In this document: one piece after another, positions 1-8,286 of the stretch
Layout of the letters: each line of letters begins with the position of its first letter
How positions within the stretch are numbered: position 1 is the stretch's first letter
Source: an uncultured Pirellulaceae bacterium
Lineage (GTDB): Bacteria > Planctomycetota > Planctomycetia > Pirellulales > Pirellulaceae
Assembly: GCA_938083195.1 (NCBI GenBank)
Contig: CALKCK010000004.1
Location: 62,001 to 126,000, forward strand
Length of the DNA: 64,000 nucleotides
Direction of reading: 5' to 3'
The notes under the pieces: generated by a model
Told to the model about the DNA's origin: nothing
Seen by the model: only the letters and a program-made list of their open reading frames with translations
Databases searched by the model: none
Made by a program: the position numbers and the translations under genes

Positions 1-167
1 AACAGTTGCCAATCCCGATCCGATTTAAGCATCGATTCTCGTGAGCGTCCGAAAGCTTTAGAGCCAGCAAGATTAATATGTAGGAGTTGAAGGCCGTCGA
101 GTGAAATCGACCAAATCGGATCGCAAGCGACGTCGAGAAGGCTGGAGAAATGCTCTCGACCAGGCAT
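1..167 (-). CDS. PAS-domain protein, N-terminal fragment (probably sensor kinase or other signalling protein)
   Basis: The minus strand from the ATG at 167 is open to the left edge (55 codons), so the gene runs off the window. An in-frame TAG lies a short way upstream, and an AGGAG stands about 11 nt before the ATG, which supports this start. The peptide includes LLDVACDPIWSISLDG, then HINLAGSKAFGRSRESML and a tryptophan. This is the usual pattern of the start of a PAS sensor domain, with a hydrophobic strand, a DG turn, an N-A pair and FGRSREE-like residues. PAS domains at an extreme N-terminus often precede histidine kinase, GGDEF or sigma-54 output domains, but the output domain lies outside the window and cannot be named. 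Confidence 0.6.
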   Translation of the reverse strand, partial: MPGREHFSSLLDVACDPIWSISLDGLQLLHINLAGSKAFGRSRESMLKSDRDWQL

Positions 168-359
168 GGCGGTGCTCAGCTCCTGTAAAAACTAACCGGT
201 CAAAATTCGAAAATTGAAACCGGAGTGTAGTGGGCCGATATACGACGCAAAATCAATTTTCGAAAAGCAATGCTTAGGTTTGTTATAACCGATCTCATGA
301 CAGCAACGCAAATTGAGTGGCGGTGCTCTTTCGGACGAGTGTTTTTGTAGGATTAAAAC

Positions 360-395
360 CAAAGCAGGAGCGGTAGTTATTGGAGCCGCCCCTGC
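360..395 (-). terminator. Intrinsic terminator after tpx
   Basis: Positions 364-373 (GCAGGAGCGG) and 386-395 (CCGCCCCTGC) form a 10-bp stem with one G-T pair around a 12-nt loop. On the minus strand the stem is followed by a T-rich run. It begins about 20 nt beyond the tpx stop codon, where a terminator for that gene is expected. Confidence 0.75.
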
Positions 396-416
396 CCATG
401 ATTTAATTTGGGGAAG

Positions 417-917
417 TTAACCAATCGACGCGAGTGCAGCGTCGTAATTGGGTTCATCAACAATTTCACTGACTAATTCGGTGTGAACGACATTGCCGGC
501 CTGATTGATGACGACCACAGCGCGAGTCAGCAGTCCTTTGAGTGGACCGTCAACGAGTCCTACTCCATAATTACTGTCGAACTCGGTGCACCGAAAGGCG
601 GAGAGATTTGTGACGTGCTCAACGCCCTCGGCGTCGCAGAAACGTTTTTGAGCGAAAGGTAAGTCTTTTGAAATGTTCACGACGACAGTGTCTTCGAGTT
701 GTCCAGCTTTGCTGTTGAATGTTTTCACTGAGAGGGCACATGTACCTGTGTCAAAGCTTGGCACAATGTTGAGAATAACATTCTTGTTTTCAAAGTCGGC
801 CATGGTTTTTTCGCTAAGATCTCCCGCAACTAAAGTAAATCCAGGAGCGACTGCGTTTGCTGCAGGTAGGTCGCCGGTTGTGTTACAGGGATTGCCTTTT
901 AAAGTAATTTCCGCCAT
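417..917 (-). CDS. tpx: Thiol peroxidase (atypical 2-Cys peroxiredoxin)
   Basis: At 166 residues this is the normal length for Tpx. These enzymes reduce hydrogen and alkyl peroxides using thioredoxin. The peroxidatic cysteine is C60 in SFDTGTCALSV (family consensus DTPTCALSV) and the resolving cysteine is C94 in KRFCDAEG. The 34-residue spacing is the same as between the two cysteines of E. coli Tpx. FRCTEFDSNYGV carries the late conserved region of the family. There is no signal peptide, so the enzyme is cytoplasmic. AAGGA lies about 8 nt before the ATG. The gene stands alone, with a strong hairpin terminator behind it. Confidence 0.95.
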   Translation of the reverse strand: MAEITLKGNPCNTTGDLPAANAVAPGFTLVAGDLSEKTMADFENKNVILNIVPSFDTGTCALSVKTFNSKAGQLEDTVVVNISKDLPFAQKRFCDAEGVEHVTNLSAFRCTEFDSNYGVGLVDGPLKGLLTRAVVVINQAGNVVHTELVSEIVDEPNYDAALASIG

Positions 918-1123
918 CTCAAGATTCCTTTGGTATGTCTAATTGTGTGCAGTTAGATCGTTTGTTTTGTCGACGGGAGGAATGCCGAGTTTTCCACCCA
1001 ACTCATGTGCTTTAGATTTTATTCTCGATTCGATTTAAAATGCAGGGGGGACAATTCGGAGGATTAAAAAATCCCAGAATTTGGGTGCCGCTAAGTAAAA
1101 AACGAGGTTCCAGCCGCCAAATG

Positions 1124-2101
1124 TTAGAGTTTTACGCTTTCTTTCTCTTTCGCTATGGCCATGCCAGCCTGAATTATTTTTCTTGTTGCAGGATTTGCCG
1201 GTTGAAGTACGGGATTTGTGTGGTTGAAATGAATAAATCGAATTTTCTTTCGCTCCGTCTCTGCAAGTGGAGAGAATCGGCGGATCGATTCACTGACAAA
1301 CGGGTGAGGAATTAATGCCATATCCCGACCAGGAATCTCTCCATTTTCAAAAAACGTCCCATCCAAGTACGCGACGTCCACCGATTCGATCATCTTTTCG
1401 ATTGACTGATCCCAGCGTGACCATTTGTCAATATCTGGAAGGAAGAGAGCGGATTTTTTTGGGCCTTGAATCTTAAATCCGACGGTTTCAGAAAACTCAT
1501 CCCGATGAGGTACAAGAAACGGAATGACCTGAACCCTGTCATTTAGTTTAGTAGGTTTGCCGGCGGCCAACTCGATGGTCTTGATGTTCTCTAATTTTAC
1601 CAGTTGGCTCCAGGGGCCATTTCGAGATAGGAAATCTTGCATTCGCGGCATGCAATACGTTTTGATTTGGCGAGCCCCCATGACTTCTCGCCCTAGATGA
1701 ATTAACCCGGAGTAGTGGCCGATGTGCCCGTGAGTTAAAAAAATTCCGTCGAGTAAGGGGGCCTCGGTTTCTTCATTTCCGTTTGGTGATTGTTCAAGTA
1801 AGACCTGCAGTTGTTGAGGGAAGTCGGGAGTGCAGTCAAATAGCCATTTTTGTCCCGTGGCATGATCGATTAGCCCAAGGGAAGCGACGTGGCGGCGTCT
1901 ACTTGGGTTTTTCCACGCTAACTCGCAACAGGGCTTTTGGCAGGCTGCCTGAGGGAATCCGGCGTCCTGAGCGATACCAAGGACGATCAATTCTACAGAT
2001 CCCTCTGTCTGCGGATTTTGTGCGAAAGCTGAGTAGTTTAGGCACACTCCAATTGTAACGGAAAGGAGCCAAATGGTTGATTGGCTAGTTGGCTGTCGCA
2101 T
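1124..2101 (-). CDS. Exported PqqB-like metallo-beta-lactamase-fold hydrolase
   Basis: This 325-residue protein has a signal peptide (about residues 1-27, ending SAFA). It resembles PqqB: LGIAQDAGFPQAACQKPCC near residues 41-59 matches the PqqB N-terminal block with structural zinc-binding cysteines. FLTHGHIGHYSG (H124, H126, H129) stands at the metal site. The usual HxHxDH aspartate is glycine here, so metal binding may differ from a standard metallo-beta-lactamase. Further possible ligands are HRDE and the terminal FIHFNHTNP. No other pqq genes are nearby and the protein is exported, so a role in PQQ synthesis is doubtful. It is best described as a PqqB-like hydrolase of unknown substrate. 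Confidence 0.75.
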   Translation of the reverse strand: MRQPTSQSTIWLLSVTIGVCLNYSAFAQNPQTEGSVELIVLGIAQDAGFPQAACQKPCCELAWKNPSRRRHVASLGLIDHATGQKWLFDCTPDFPQQLQVLLEQSPNGNEETEAPLLDGIFLTHGHIGHYSGLIHLGREVMGARQIKTYCMPRMQDFLSRNGPWSQLVKLENIKTIELAAGKPTKLNDRVQVIPFLVPHRDEFSETVGFKIQGPKKSALFLPDIDKWSRWDQSIEKMIESVDVAYLDGTFFENGEIPGRDMALIPHPFVSESIRRFSPLAETERKKIRFIHFNHTNPVLQPANPATRKIIQAGMAIAKEKESVKL

Positions 2102-2320
2102 GCGGGGTTCTTTGGGCTAAGTGCTGCATTTTGAGTGGATTAAAATTATAACAACTCAATAGTTGCGATTCACACTGATTCTTGAGGCTGATTGGTTTTG
2201 GCGGCCGTCCTTGACACCGAATGGGTGTATTGATACTTTATTCGCTCACGAGAAACGAATTAAAGCTTTCTCGGTAGGCAAATTCGCACGGAATATCTAG
2301 TTTTACGTGCGACTATCTCA

Positions 2321-2393
2321 GGGCCCGTAGCTCAGCTGGGAGAGCGCTACACTGGCAGTGTAGAGGTCGTCGGTTCGATCCCGATCGGGTCCA
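2321..2393 (+). tRNA. tRNA-Ala (anticodon GGC)
   Basis: The full cloverleaf can be drawn. The acceptor arms GGGCCCG and CGGGTCC pair over 7 bp and include the G3:U70 wobble that marks alanine tRNAs. The D arm is GCTC/GAGC. The anticodon stem CTACA/TGTAG encloses the loop CTGGCAG, giving anticodon GGC. The T arm is GTCGG-TTCGATC-CCGAT. The discriminator base is A at 2393. The next bases are CCT, so the terminal CCA is not fully encoded. Confidence 0.97.
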
Positions 2394-2716
2394 CCTTTTA
2401 TCAGTCGAGAAAACACGCTGTTTTCAGCCGTTTGACGTGCAACGGTTTAATGTTCAACTGTGTTTTACAATCAGCAAGATAAAGCGGAACGTTTTGCCTG
2501 TATACTCGCACGCTTTTAATCACGCTGGAAAAAGCACTCCCCAATGCTCTGCCTAAATTCAGGCCAAGAGGTTGAGTGGTTGTGGGTTAAGATTTTCATC
2601 AGTCTGCAAGTGATGCAAGGCATCTGTGGCTGAAGTAACGTTCCCGTTTTTTGATTCTAGGTTTTGTAGGTTGTTAATTCGATATTGGCAATAACCAAAA
2701 CTGCTCAGGATTCCTT
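2394..2716. other. Intergenic region, no gene seen
   Basis: This 323-bp stretch lies between the tRNA and the TylF-like gene. No convincing open frame or RNA fold was found. A TATACT hexamer at 2501-2506 could be a -10 element, but no good -35 box stands 16-18 nt before it. Confidence 0.5.
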
Positions 2717-3487
2717 ATGACATTTGATTCAACAGCCACCGGGCAGGATTCGAACCCAGAGTCCGGCGATCCAGAGTCCAGCGACGCAAAGCTGCCCGAT
2801 CGCTATGGAGCAATGTGCCTAACGCAGGATCAGTCCTTTATGGAAATCTTTCAGGCTGGTCTGCAGGCTACGGAAATGAACAACCACCCGTGGCTGCGCC
2901 CCCGTTTTTTCCACATGGTTCAAATGTTGAAGCTGACCAGTGGTTTGAACGGAGCAACTGTTGATGCTGGATGCTTTCGAGGCCTTTCTTCTTATCTGAT
3001 TTGCAAGTATCTAAATCTGGAGAAAACTGCAATCGGAGAGTCAAGCTATTTAGGTCGGGAGCACTTCATGATCGACTCCTACGAGGGTTTGAGTGAACCC
3101 GTATCGCAAGACGGTCAAGAATCAAAACAGCGATGGGGGGAAAAGGCATTTACAGATACGTCAGTAGAGCGAGTTTTACAGACGATGAAAGACTTTCCGG
3201 ACATCAAGATCGTTCAGGGGTGGATTCCTGACGTCTTGACCGAAGTTCCGGAACAGCAGTATCGTTTTGTTCATATCGACGTCGATCTCTACCAACCAAC
3301 CCTTGATTGTTTGAGGTATTTTTATCCACGGCTTGTACATGGCGGTATCATCGTGATCGACGATTTTGGACCTTGGCGCAATAAGAAGTGGCCCGGTTGC
3401 CAACAAGCCGTTCGATTGTTTTCGAAACAATCCTCGATACCGTTTGCCGCACTGGACACTGGCAATGCAGTCTTTTTTAAAAGATAG
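2717..3487 (+). CDS. TylF/MycF-family SAM-dependent O-methyltransferase
   Basis: The protein has 256 residues, the usual size for the TylF (macrocin O-methyltransferase) family. VDAGCFRGLSSYLI (about residues 81-94) is the SAM-binding glycine loop. IDSYEGLSEP follows. FVHIDVDLYQPTLDCLRYFY and GGIIVIDDFG supply the acidic metal-binding residues typical of TylF/MycF enzymes. Members methylate sugar hydroxyls in antibiotics and also occur in polysaccharide loci. No sugar-biosynthesis genes lie beside it, so the substrate is unknown. The first 30 residues are polar and low in complexity, so the true start could lie slightly downstream. Confidence 0.85.
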   Translation: MTFDSTATGQDSNPESGDPESSDAKLPDRYGAMCLTQDQSFMEIFQAGLQATEMNNHPWLRPRFFHMVQMLKLTSGLNGATVDAGCFRGLSSYLICKYLNLEKTAIGESSYLGREHFMIDSYEGLSEPVSQDGQESKQRWGEKAFTDTSVERVLQTMKDFPDIKIVQGWIPDVLTEVPEQQYRFVHIDVDLYQPTLDCLRYFYPRLVHGGIIVIDDFGPWRNKKWPGCQQAVRLFSKQSSIPFAALDTGNAVFFKR

Positions 3488-3540
3488 CGGCAGAGTGAAC
3501 CAATCGGTAGTTTACCTTTAAACAGAGTGTGGACCGACAT

Positions 3541-3578
3541 GAAAAAAACCACGATGACGTTGCCATCGTGGTTTCATG
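3541..3578. terminator. Intrinsic terminator between convergent genes
   Basis: AAACCACGATG (3546-3556) pairs perfectly with CATCGTGGTTT (3564-3574) around a 7-nt loop. On the minus strand the stem runs into a stretch of T residues, making a textbook terminator for the cyclophilin gene ending at 3602. On the plus strand the following bases are only moderately T-rich, so it may also stop the TylF-like gene. Confidence 0.85.
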
Positions 3579-3601
3579 ATTTAATTTAGTACTAGTCTAA
3601 A

Positions 3602-4240
3602 CTACTTTTTAATCATATCGGCGCCTTTTAGCTCTCCGCAGTCCACGATCGTGACCGTTTCGCTCGTACGACCGGATCGACTGCCAACCGCTTCTACCGC
3701 TGTAACGGTGTCCATGCCGTCAATGACTTTTCCAAAGACAACGTGTTTGCCATCGAGCCAGCCTGTTTTAATCGTGGTAACGAAAAACTGAGAGCCATTT
3801 GTGTTGGGGCCTGCGTTTGCCATGCTGAGTAAGCCTGGCTTGGTGTGTCTCAATTTGAAATTTTCGTCTGCAAATTTCTCACCGTAGATGCTTTCGCCAC
3901 CGGTGCCATTGCCGTTGGTGAAGTCACCACCTTGGAGCATGAATTGCGGGATGACGCGGTGGAATACACTTCCCTTGTAGTGAAGTGGCTTTCCGGATTT
4001 TCCTTCTCCCTTTTCGCCTGTGCAAAGAGCACGGAAGTTGTCTGCCGTTTTTGGCACTGTGTCACCAAATAGACCCATGACAATTCGCTTGGGTTTTTCA
4101 TCGCCAATTTGCACATCAAAGAAAACCTGATGAGTAACTTTGGCATCGTCTGGATCTTGAGCAACGGTTGGTTGATTACAGCCCATGATTGAAACTGCAA
4201 TAAGCATTCCCGGTAGCATCCACTTAATTTTATTAAGCAT
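3602..4240 (-). CDS. Cyclophilin-type peptidyl-prolyl cis-trans isomerase, lipoprotein
   Basis: The enzyme isomerises Xaa-Pro bonds and assists protein folding outside the cytoplasm. The ATG at 4240 was chosen because GAGAGG precedes it and because the protein then opens with a lipoprotein signal ([21 protein letters not shown], lipobox IMGC). A longer frame from 4306 would bury this signal. The cyclophilin domain is complete: [28 protein letters not shown] with the catalytic arginine, GSQFFVTT, and [12 protein letters not shown]. It is probably anchored to a membrane and faces the periplasm. It is transcribed alone and has its own terminator. Confidence 0.93.
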   Translation of the reverse strand: MLNKIKWMLPGMLIAVSIMGCNQPTVAQDPDDAKVTHQVFFDVQIGDEKPKRIVMGLFGDTVPKTADNFRALCTGEKGEGKSGKPLHYKGSVFHRVIPQFMLQGGDFTNGNGTGGESIYGEKFADENFKLRHTKPGLLSMANAGPNTNGSQFFVTTIKTGWLDGKHVVFGKVIDGMDTVTAVEAVGSRSGRTSETVTIVDCGELKGADMIKK

Positions 4241-4399
4241 TATTTTTCCTCTCACTGTTGTATTAAATAATTCATTTGAACGTCTGATGTTTCCTTGCTC
4301 AGCCAAGTATTTTTAGTGACTGAGCACTAATAAGTACAGTAGAAACAAGCAAAGCTCAGTTGGCAACCGGCGACACAAATTCAAGAAGTGTTTTTAAGC

Positions 4400-5464
4400 T
4401 TAAGTAATAGAGCCCTGGCAACCAGAACCTGCCCCGGCAGTGCAACCGAAACAATGTTGAGCGATTTGGATTGGCCGATTGATTAGTTGGTCGTGGCTGA
4501 AATTGTGAATTGTGCTTGGGGCAGGAGATTTTAGTTTCAGTTCTAGCATTTGATTAAAATCACAATCGTATAATTGTCCGTCCCAGCCAATGGAAAGAGT
4601 ATTAAGACACATCAATCCGGAAACAGCAGCGGGGTTGAATGCATTGATTAATTTTTCCATGTAAGTCGCGTAGTCGCCACTGCGTATTAGGAAATCGAGA
4701 TAGCGACTGACTGGCATATTGGTAATTGTAAACAATCGGTTGAATTCAATTCCAAAGCGTGTTTGCAGTTCGCGACGGTAGGCTGACTCAAGTTCTTCTT
4801 GATCCGGTGGAAGGTTGGGGCCGACGGGGTTGTATACCAGTGTGAGGGTGAGGCCAGTTCCGGTTTTACCGTAACCGAGGGAGTTCAGTTTTAGTAAGGC
4901 CTCGATTGACTTTGAGTAGGCTCCGTCTCCGCGTTGGGAATCGGTATTCTCTTCGAGGTAGCAGGGAAGGGAGGCAACAATTTCGACTGAATTGGCTGCC
5001 AGAAATTCCGGTAAATGTTCGTATCCCTTGGCGAGAAGGATCGTCAAATTACACCGATCGATAACATGGCAGCCTAATTCTCTTGCCGAGGTGACCAGGT
5101 CGCAGAAGTGAGGGTTCATTTCCGGAGCGCCGCCGGTCAAATCAAGTGTTTTGATTTCGGGATTATTTTCCAACGTTTGAAGGCACGCATCAATTTCACT
5201 TCGTTGCATGATTTCGCGGCGGTCAGGGCCAGCGTCCACGTGACAATGGTCGCAGGTCATATTGCATAGTTTACCAAGATTAACTTGGAGAATCTCAATT
5301 CGATTGGCCGTCAGTTGGGATATACCGGCCTTAGTTAATGATGCTTGAAATTGCTGAGATTCTGTTTGGGGCGCGAGCACGACTAATTGTTCCGTCGCGT
5401 CGGCGAATCGCTCACCGCGGTGGTGAAGAGATGTTTTGGGCTTCATCCGAAAATCCTCAATCAA
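4400..5464 (-). CDS. arsS: Arsenosugar biosynthesis radical SAM protein ArsS
   Basis: This 354-residue protein carries the radical-SAM cluster motif CNMTCDHC (C67, C71, C74), preceded by EILQVNLGKL, and then the SAM-contacting TLDLTGGAPEMNP. The C-terminal Cys-rich tail HCFGCTAGAGSGCQGSIT is the hallmark of the ArsS/TIGR04167 group. ArsS acts after ArsM methylates arsenic and joins the adenosyl moiety to dimethylarsenic in arsenosugar synthesis. Some relatives carry selenocysteine in the tail, but here the position is an ordinary cysteine codon and the gene ends in TAA. It lies 48 bp downstream of arsM on the same strand, almost certainly in one operon. Confidence 0.92.
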   Translation of the reverse strand: MIEDFRMKPKTSLHHRGERFADATEQLVVLAPQTESQQFQASLTKAGISQLTANRIEILQVNLGKLCNMTCDHCHVDAGPDRREIMQRSEIDACLQTLENNPEIKTLDLTGGAPEMNPHFCDLVTSARELGCHVIDRCNLTILLAKGYEHLPEFLAANSVEIVASLPCYLEENTDSQRGDGAYSKSIEALLKLNSLGYGKTGTGLTLTLVYNPVGPNLPPDQEELESAYRRELQTRFGIEFNRLFTITNMPVSRYLDFLIRSGDYATYMEKLINAFNPAAVSGLMCLNTLSIGWDGQLYDCDFNQMLELKLKSPAPSTIHNFSHDQLINRPIQIAQHCFGCTAGAGSGCQGSIT

Positions 5465-5512
5465 CCAATGTAAGGATGGTGTTCCCTAATCAGCTGTTCG
5501 TTAATTAGGTTA

Positions 5513-6670
5513 TCAACAGCACGTAGTTCCACCGCAGCAATCGTCTTCCGGTGCTTGGTTTAATTGGTACAACTCGCCTTTCGTCTCGCGGGCGGGGCGA
5601 ATGCGTTCTTCGCAATCGGAAAGCTTGGCTTCGTGCAAAGGAATTTCCTGGTATGGTTCAACGAAGAAAAACGAATCGGAGAGGGAGCCTGTTTGCAGCA
5701 TCCTAAACGTCCGGTCACAAACGGCCATGCGTTGACCTCGGTAGTAGGTATGTCCGTCGTCATCTAAAACTTGATTAAAAGGCCCTCGATAGATGACCGC
5801 TTGGTTGCGCTCGAGGCAGGGGCAATCGTCGGGTTTGTAGGCGACTACGGTGACAGATCTAAATTCGATGCCTTCTACGGTTTGCCATGGCTCAGATTCC
5901 CGTTTGGCCAGATGCATTCCCTCGAATCCCGCGCGTTCAAATTCAGCAAGGAATTCATCCTCGCGCCATGCACCTGAAATGCACCCCGACCAGAGGGTTG
6001 GGTCATTTTGCATGCTCTGGGGAATATCTTCATCGGCCACAATATCGCTAATCGCGGCACGTCCACCCACTTTAAGAACTCGGAAAACCTCTTTGAAGAG
6101 CTGTTTTCGATCTTCAGGTTGCACGAGGTTTAGAACGCAGTTGGAAACAACACAGTCAACGCTGCTGCTTTCGATGAGGGTTTGCTCGCGGGAAAGCCGT
6201 TGGCCTAAATTTCGGTCTTCTACGACACCAGCGAGTCCTGATTCGGGGTCATGATCGCGCTGCGATGCAAATAGCTCGAGATCAAGTTTTAAATCCTGAA
6301 TCATTCCAGCGCGAAAGGAGATGTTGCTGTAACCAATTTTCGCGGCAACTGCTGTTTGGTATTTTCTTGCCAATTGGAGCATGGTGGGGTTGCAGTCCAC
6401 GCCAATGACTGAGCCTTGTTCTCCGACCAGTTGAGATGCGATGTAACAGAGTTTGCCGCCACCTGAACCGAGGTCGAGAACCGTATCACCAGCCTTGACA
6501 TAGGGGGAGGGGTCACCGCATCCATAATCACGGTCAATGATCTCTTGGGGAATTACATCAAGTAATTCTTGGCGATAGACAACAGGACAGCAGAGTGAGA
6601 TTTCGCGTTCCTCGGCTGCCTTGGCGTACCGTTCGCCCACAGCATTTTCATATTCGAGAGGGGGGGCCAT
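5513..6670 (-). CDS. arsM: Arsenosugar-pathway arsenite methyltransferase ArsM
   Basis: The protein has 385 residues with a class I methyltransferase core: VLDLGSGGGKLCYIAS binds SAM, followed by VIGVDCNPTML and the ArsM-type block SNCVLNLVQPEDRKQLFKEV. Conserved cysteines for As(III) occur in SLCCPV, YGCGD, SNCVLN and WSGCISGAW. The long C-terminal region ends in a cysteine cluster (DDCCGGTTCC) typical of the arsenosugar-associated branch rather than short detoxifying ArsM proteins. It methylates arsenite to dimethylarsenic species, the substrate passed to ArsS encoded just downstream. GGAGA stands about 11 nt before the start. Confidence 0.92.
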   Translation of the reverse strand: MAPPLEYENAVGERYAKAAEEREISLCCPVVYRQELLDVIPQEIIDRDYGCGDPSPYVKAGDTVLDLGSGGGKLCYIASQLVGEQGSVIGVDCNPTMLQLARKYQTAVAAKIGYSNISFRAGMIQDLKLDLELFASQRDHDPESGLAGVVEDRNLGQRLSREQTLIESSSVDCVVSNCVLNLVQPEDRKQLFKEVFRVLKVGGRAAISDIVADEDIPQSMQNDPTLWSGCISGAWREDEFLAEFERAGFEGMHLAKRESEPWQTVEGIEFRSVTVVAYKPDDCPCLERNQAVIYRGPFNQVLDDDGHTYYRGQRMAVCDRTFRMLQTGSLSDSFFFVEPYQEIPLHEAKLSDCEERIRPARETKGELYQLNQAPEDDCCGGTTCC

Positions 6671-6789
6671 CGTTCTGATTTCTCCATGATAAACTTTGCA
6701 ACGTCCTAAATTTTACCGGCATGCAAGTGTTCTTACGACAGGACGTATTGAATTGCGTGGGGTTCGATACTGATTTAGATAGCTAGGTA

Positions 6790-6828
6790 AAAAAAGCACC
6801 CTCCCAAACGATGGGAGAGTGCTTTTTT
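6790..6828. terminator. Intrinsic terminator, probably bidirectional
   Basis: GCACCCTCCCA (6796-6806) and TGGGAGAGTGC (6812-6822) form an 11-bp stem with one mismatch, flanked by six A and six T residues. It lies 53 nt beyond the stop of the MFS gene on the minus strand. It would keep that transcript from entering arsM. Confidence 0.88.
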
Positions 6829-6880
6829 GGAATAGTTTGGGATCTATTTTTTCAATTCACGATTGAAATTCAATTTATCC

Positions 6881-8188
6881 TCAGGTGATTTCCTGTTTGT
6901 TCTCATCCGCTGTTCGATCCCAGAACGTCAAGGCGAAGAATACCATGACAGCGGCCGCGAAAATGGCGGGGACGTACCAGAATTTACTAAAGTCAATGAC
7001 TTCATTGGTTGTGCACCATCCGGTCCACGTGCCAAATGCTTGGGCTCCGATTCCAAGTCCCAGCCCTTGGGTCAGCATTACGATTAACGACTGAGCTTGC
7101 CCTCGGACTTCCGGCGGCGCTTTTTTGTCGGTGTAAATCATTCCAGTGACAAAGAAGAAGTCATAACAGATTCCGTGAAGCAGGATGCCAATGAATACCG
7201 GAGCAGTCAGAAGGATTCCTTCTTGGCCAAACGCAAATCCCCATAGCCCGTATCGAACGACCCACGCGAGCATTCCGATGACGAGCATCTTCTTTACGCC
7301 CAGTCGGGCGAAGCAAAGCGGCATGATCAACATAAAGAAAATTTCGCTCATTTGACCGGTGCTCATCGCTCCGGTTGTCGAGCCAAATAGGGTGATGCCC
7401 ATCTCATCAACAAATCCGGCACCTTTTGCGTAATATCCAGCCAGTGGAATGCAGATTAAAAATGAGGCAAATGCGAAGACGAAAAATGATTTGTCTTTTA
7501 GCATTGCCCAAGCATCGACTCCAACTACTTTCCCCAGCGAAACGGGTTCACCTTTGGCTGGTGGTTCGGTTTTGGGGAGGGTTAGGCAATAGACTCCAAG
7601 AATAAACGATGCGATTGCTGCGGCGGTAAACATATGTTCCGAATTGTCACTGAAAGCTTCCGTATTTCCAGTGATAGTTCGGCAACCGAGCATCACCCAG
7701 TTTCCGGCAATCCAACCAATCGTTCCGAGTACTCGAACCAATGGAAATTCTTTTTCACCGTCTTTCAGGTGCTTGAAGGAAAGGCTTGCTGTCAAAGCCA
7801 GCGTCGGCATGAAACAAATCATGTAGGCGAGAAGGCAGAGAACCATAGGGTGCATGAATTGCGAAATGTAGCTGTCTGGCGCACCAGGGGCGGCGAGCGA
7901 AGGTGCGTACCAAAGCAGGCCCGCTCCGACAATGTTCAAGATCGCCAGCACTCTCTCTGTGTTTATAAAACGGTCGGCAACAAGCCCAAGTGAGAGTGGT
8001 GCGAGAATCGCAGCAATTGGGGCAACGGTGTATGCCGCAGCATCGAACGAACCGCCAGCGCCTAATTCGGTCATCCCGTTTTCTTTGAGGAATCCAAACA
8101 ATGAAACATACCATGCTCCCCAAACAAAAAATTGGAGGAACATCATGATTGCTAAACGGACGATTAGTACGGGGGAGGAACCAGGCAT
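6881..8188 (-). CDS. MFS permease of the nucleoside:H+ symporter (NupG-like) family
   Basis: The 435-residue protein has about twelve hydrophobic segments. The N-terminal block LAIMMFLQFFVWGAWYVSLFGFL is typical of Nuc_H_symport proteins such as NupG and XapB. Other family features are the first cytoplasmic loop LGLVADRFINTERVL and a C-terminal helix pair near ILLHGICYDFFFVTG. Relatives carry nucleosides into the cell with protons. Planctomycete members are often found near sugar catabolism genes, so another small solute is possible. It lies directly downstream of the phytanoyl-CoA dioxygenase-like gene on the same strand, about 100 bp apart, and is followed by a strong terminator. Confidence 0.85.
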   Translation of the reverse strand: MPGSSPVLIVRLAIMMFLQFFVWGAWYVSLFGFLKENGMTELGAGGSFDAAAYTVAPIAAILAPLSLGLVADRFINTERVLAILNIVGAGLLWYAPSLAAPGAPDSYISQFMHPMVLCLLAYMICFMPTLALTASLSFKHLKDGEKEFPLVRVLGTIGWIAGNWVMLGCRTITGNTEAFSDNSEHMFTAAAIASFILGVYCLTLPKTEPPAKGEPVSLGKVVGVDAWAMLKDKSFFVFAFASFLICIPLAGYYAKGAGFVDEMGITLFGSTTGAMSTGQMSEIFFMLIMPLCFARLGVKKMLVIGMLAWVVRYGLWGFAFGQEGILLTAPVFIGILLHGICYDFFFVTGMIYTDKKAPPEVRGQAQSLIVMLTQGLGLGIGAQAFGTWTGWCTTNEVIDFSKFWYVPAIFAAAVMVFFALTFWDRTADENKQEIT

Positions 8189-8286
8189 TTGTTTTTGATC
8201 CAGAAGTGTCCAGAGTTAGTGAAACCGACTGCAATATTAAACTTGGTTGAAGGGCCTTTGCCAAGTCAATGGGATAAAAGAACCCT

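Noticed and set aside
4400-4460. ArsS C-terminal tail as a second selenoprotein site
   Set aside because: Some relatives have Sec in this tail, but here every position in HCFGCTAGAGSGCQG is a sense codon and the gene ends in TAA after SIT, so no UGA is read through.
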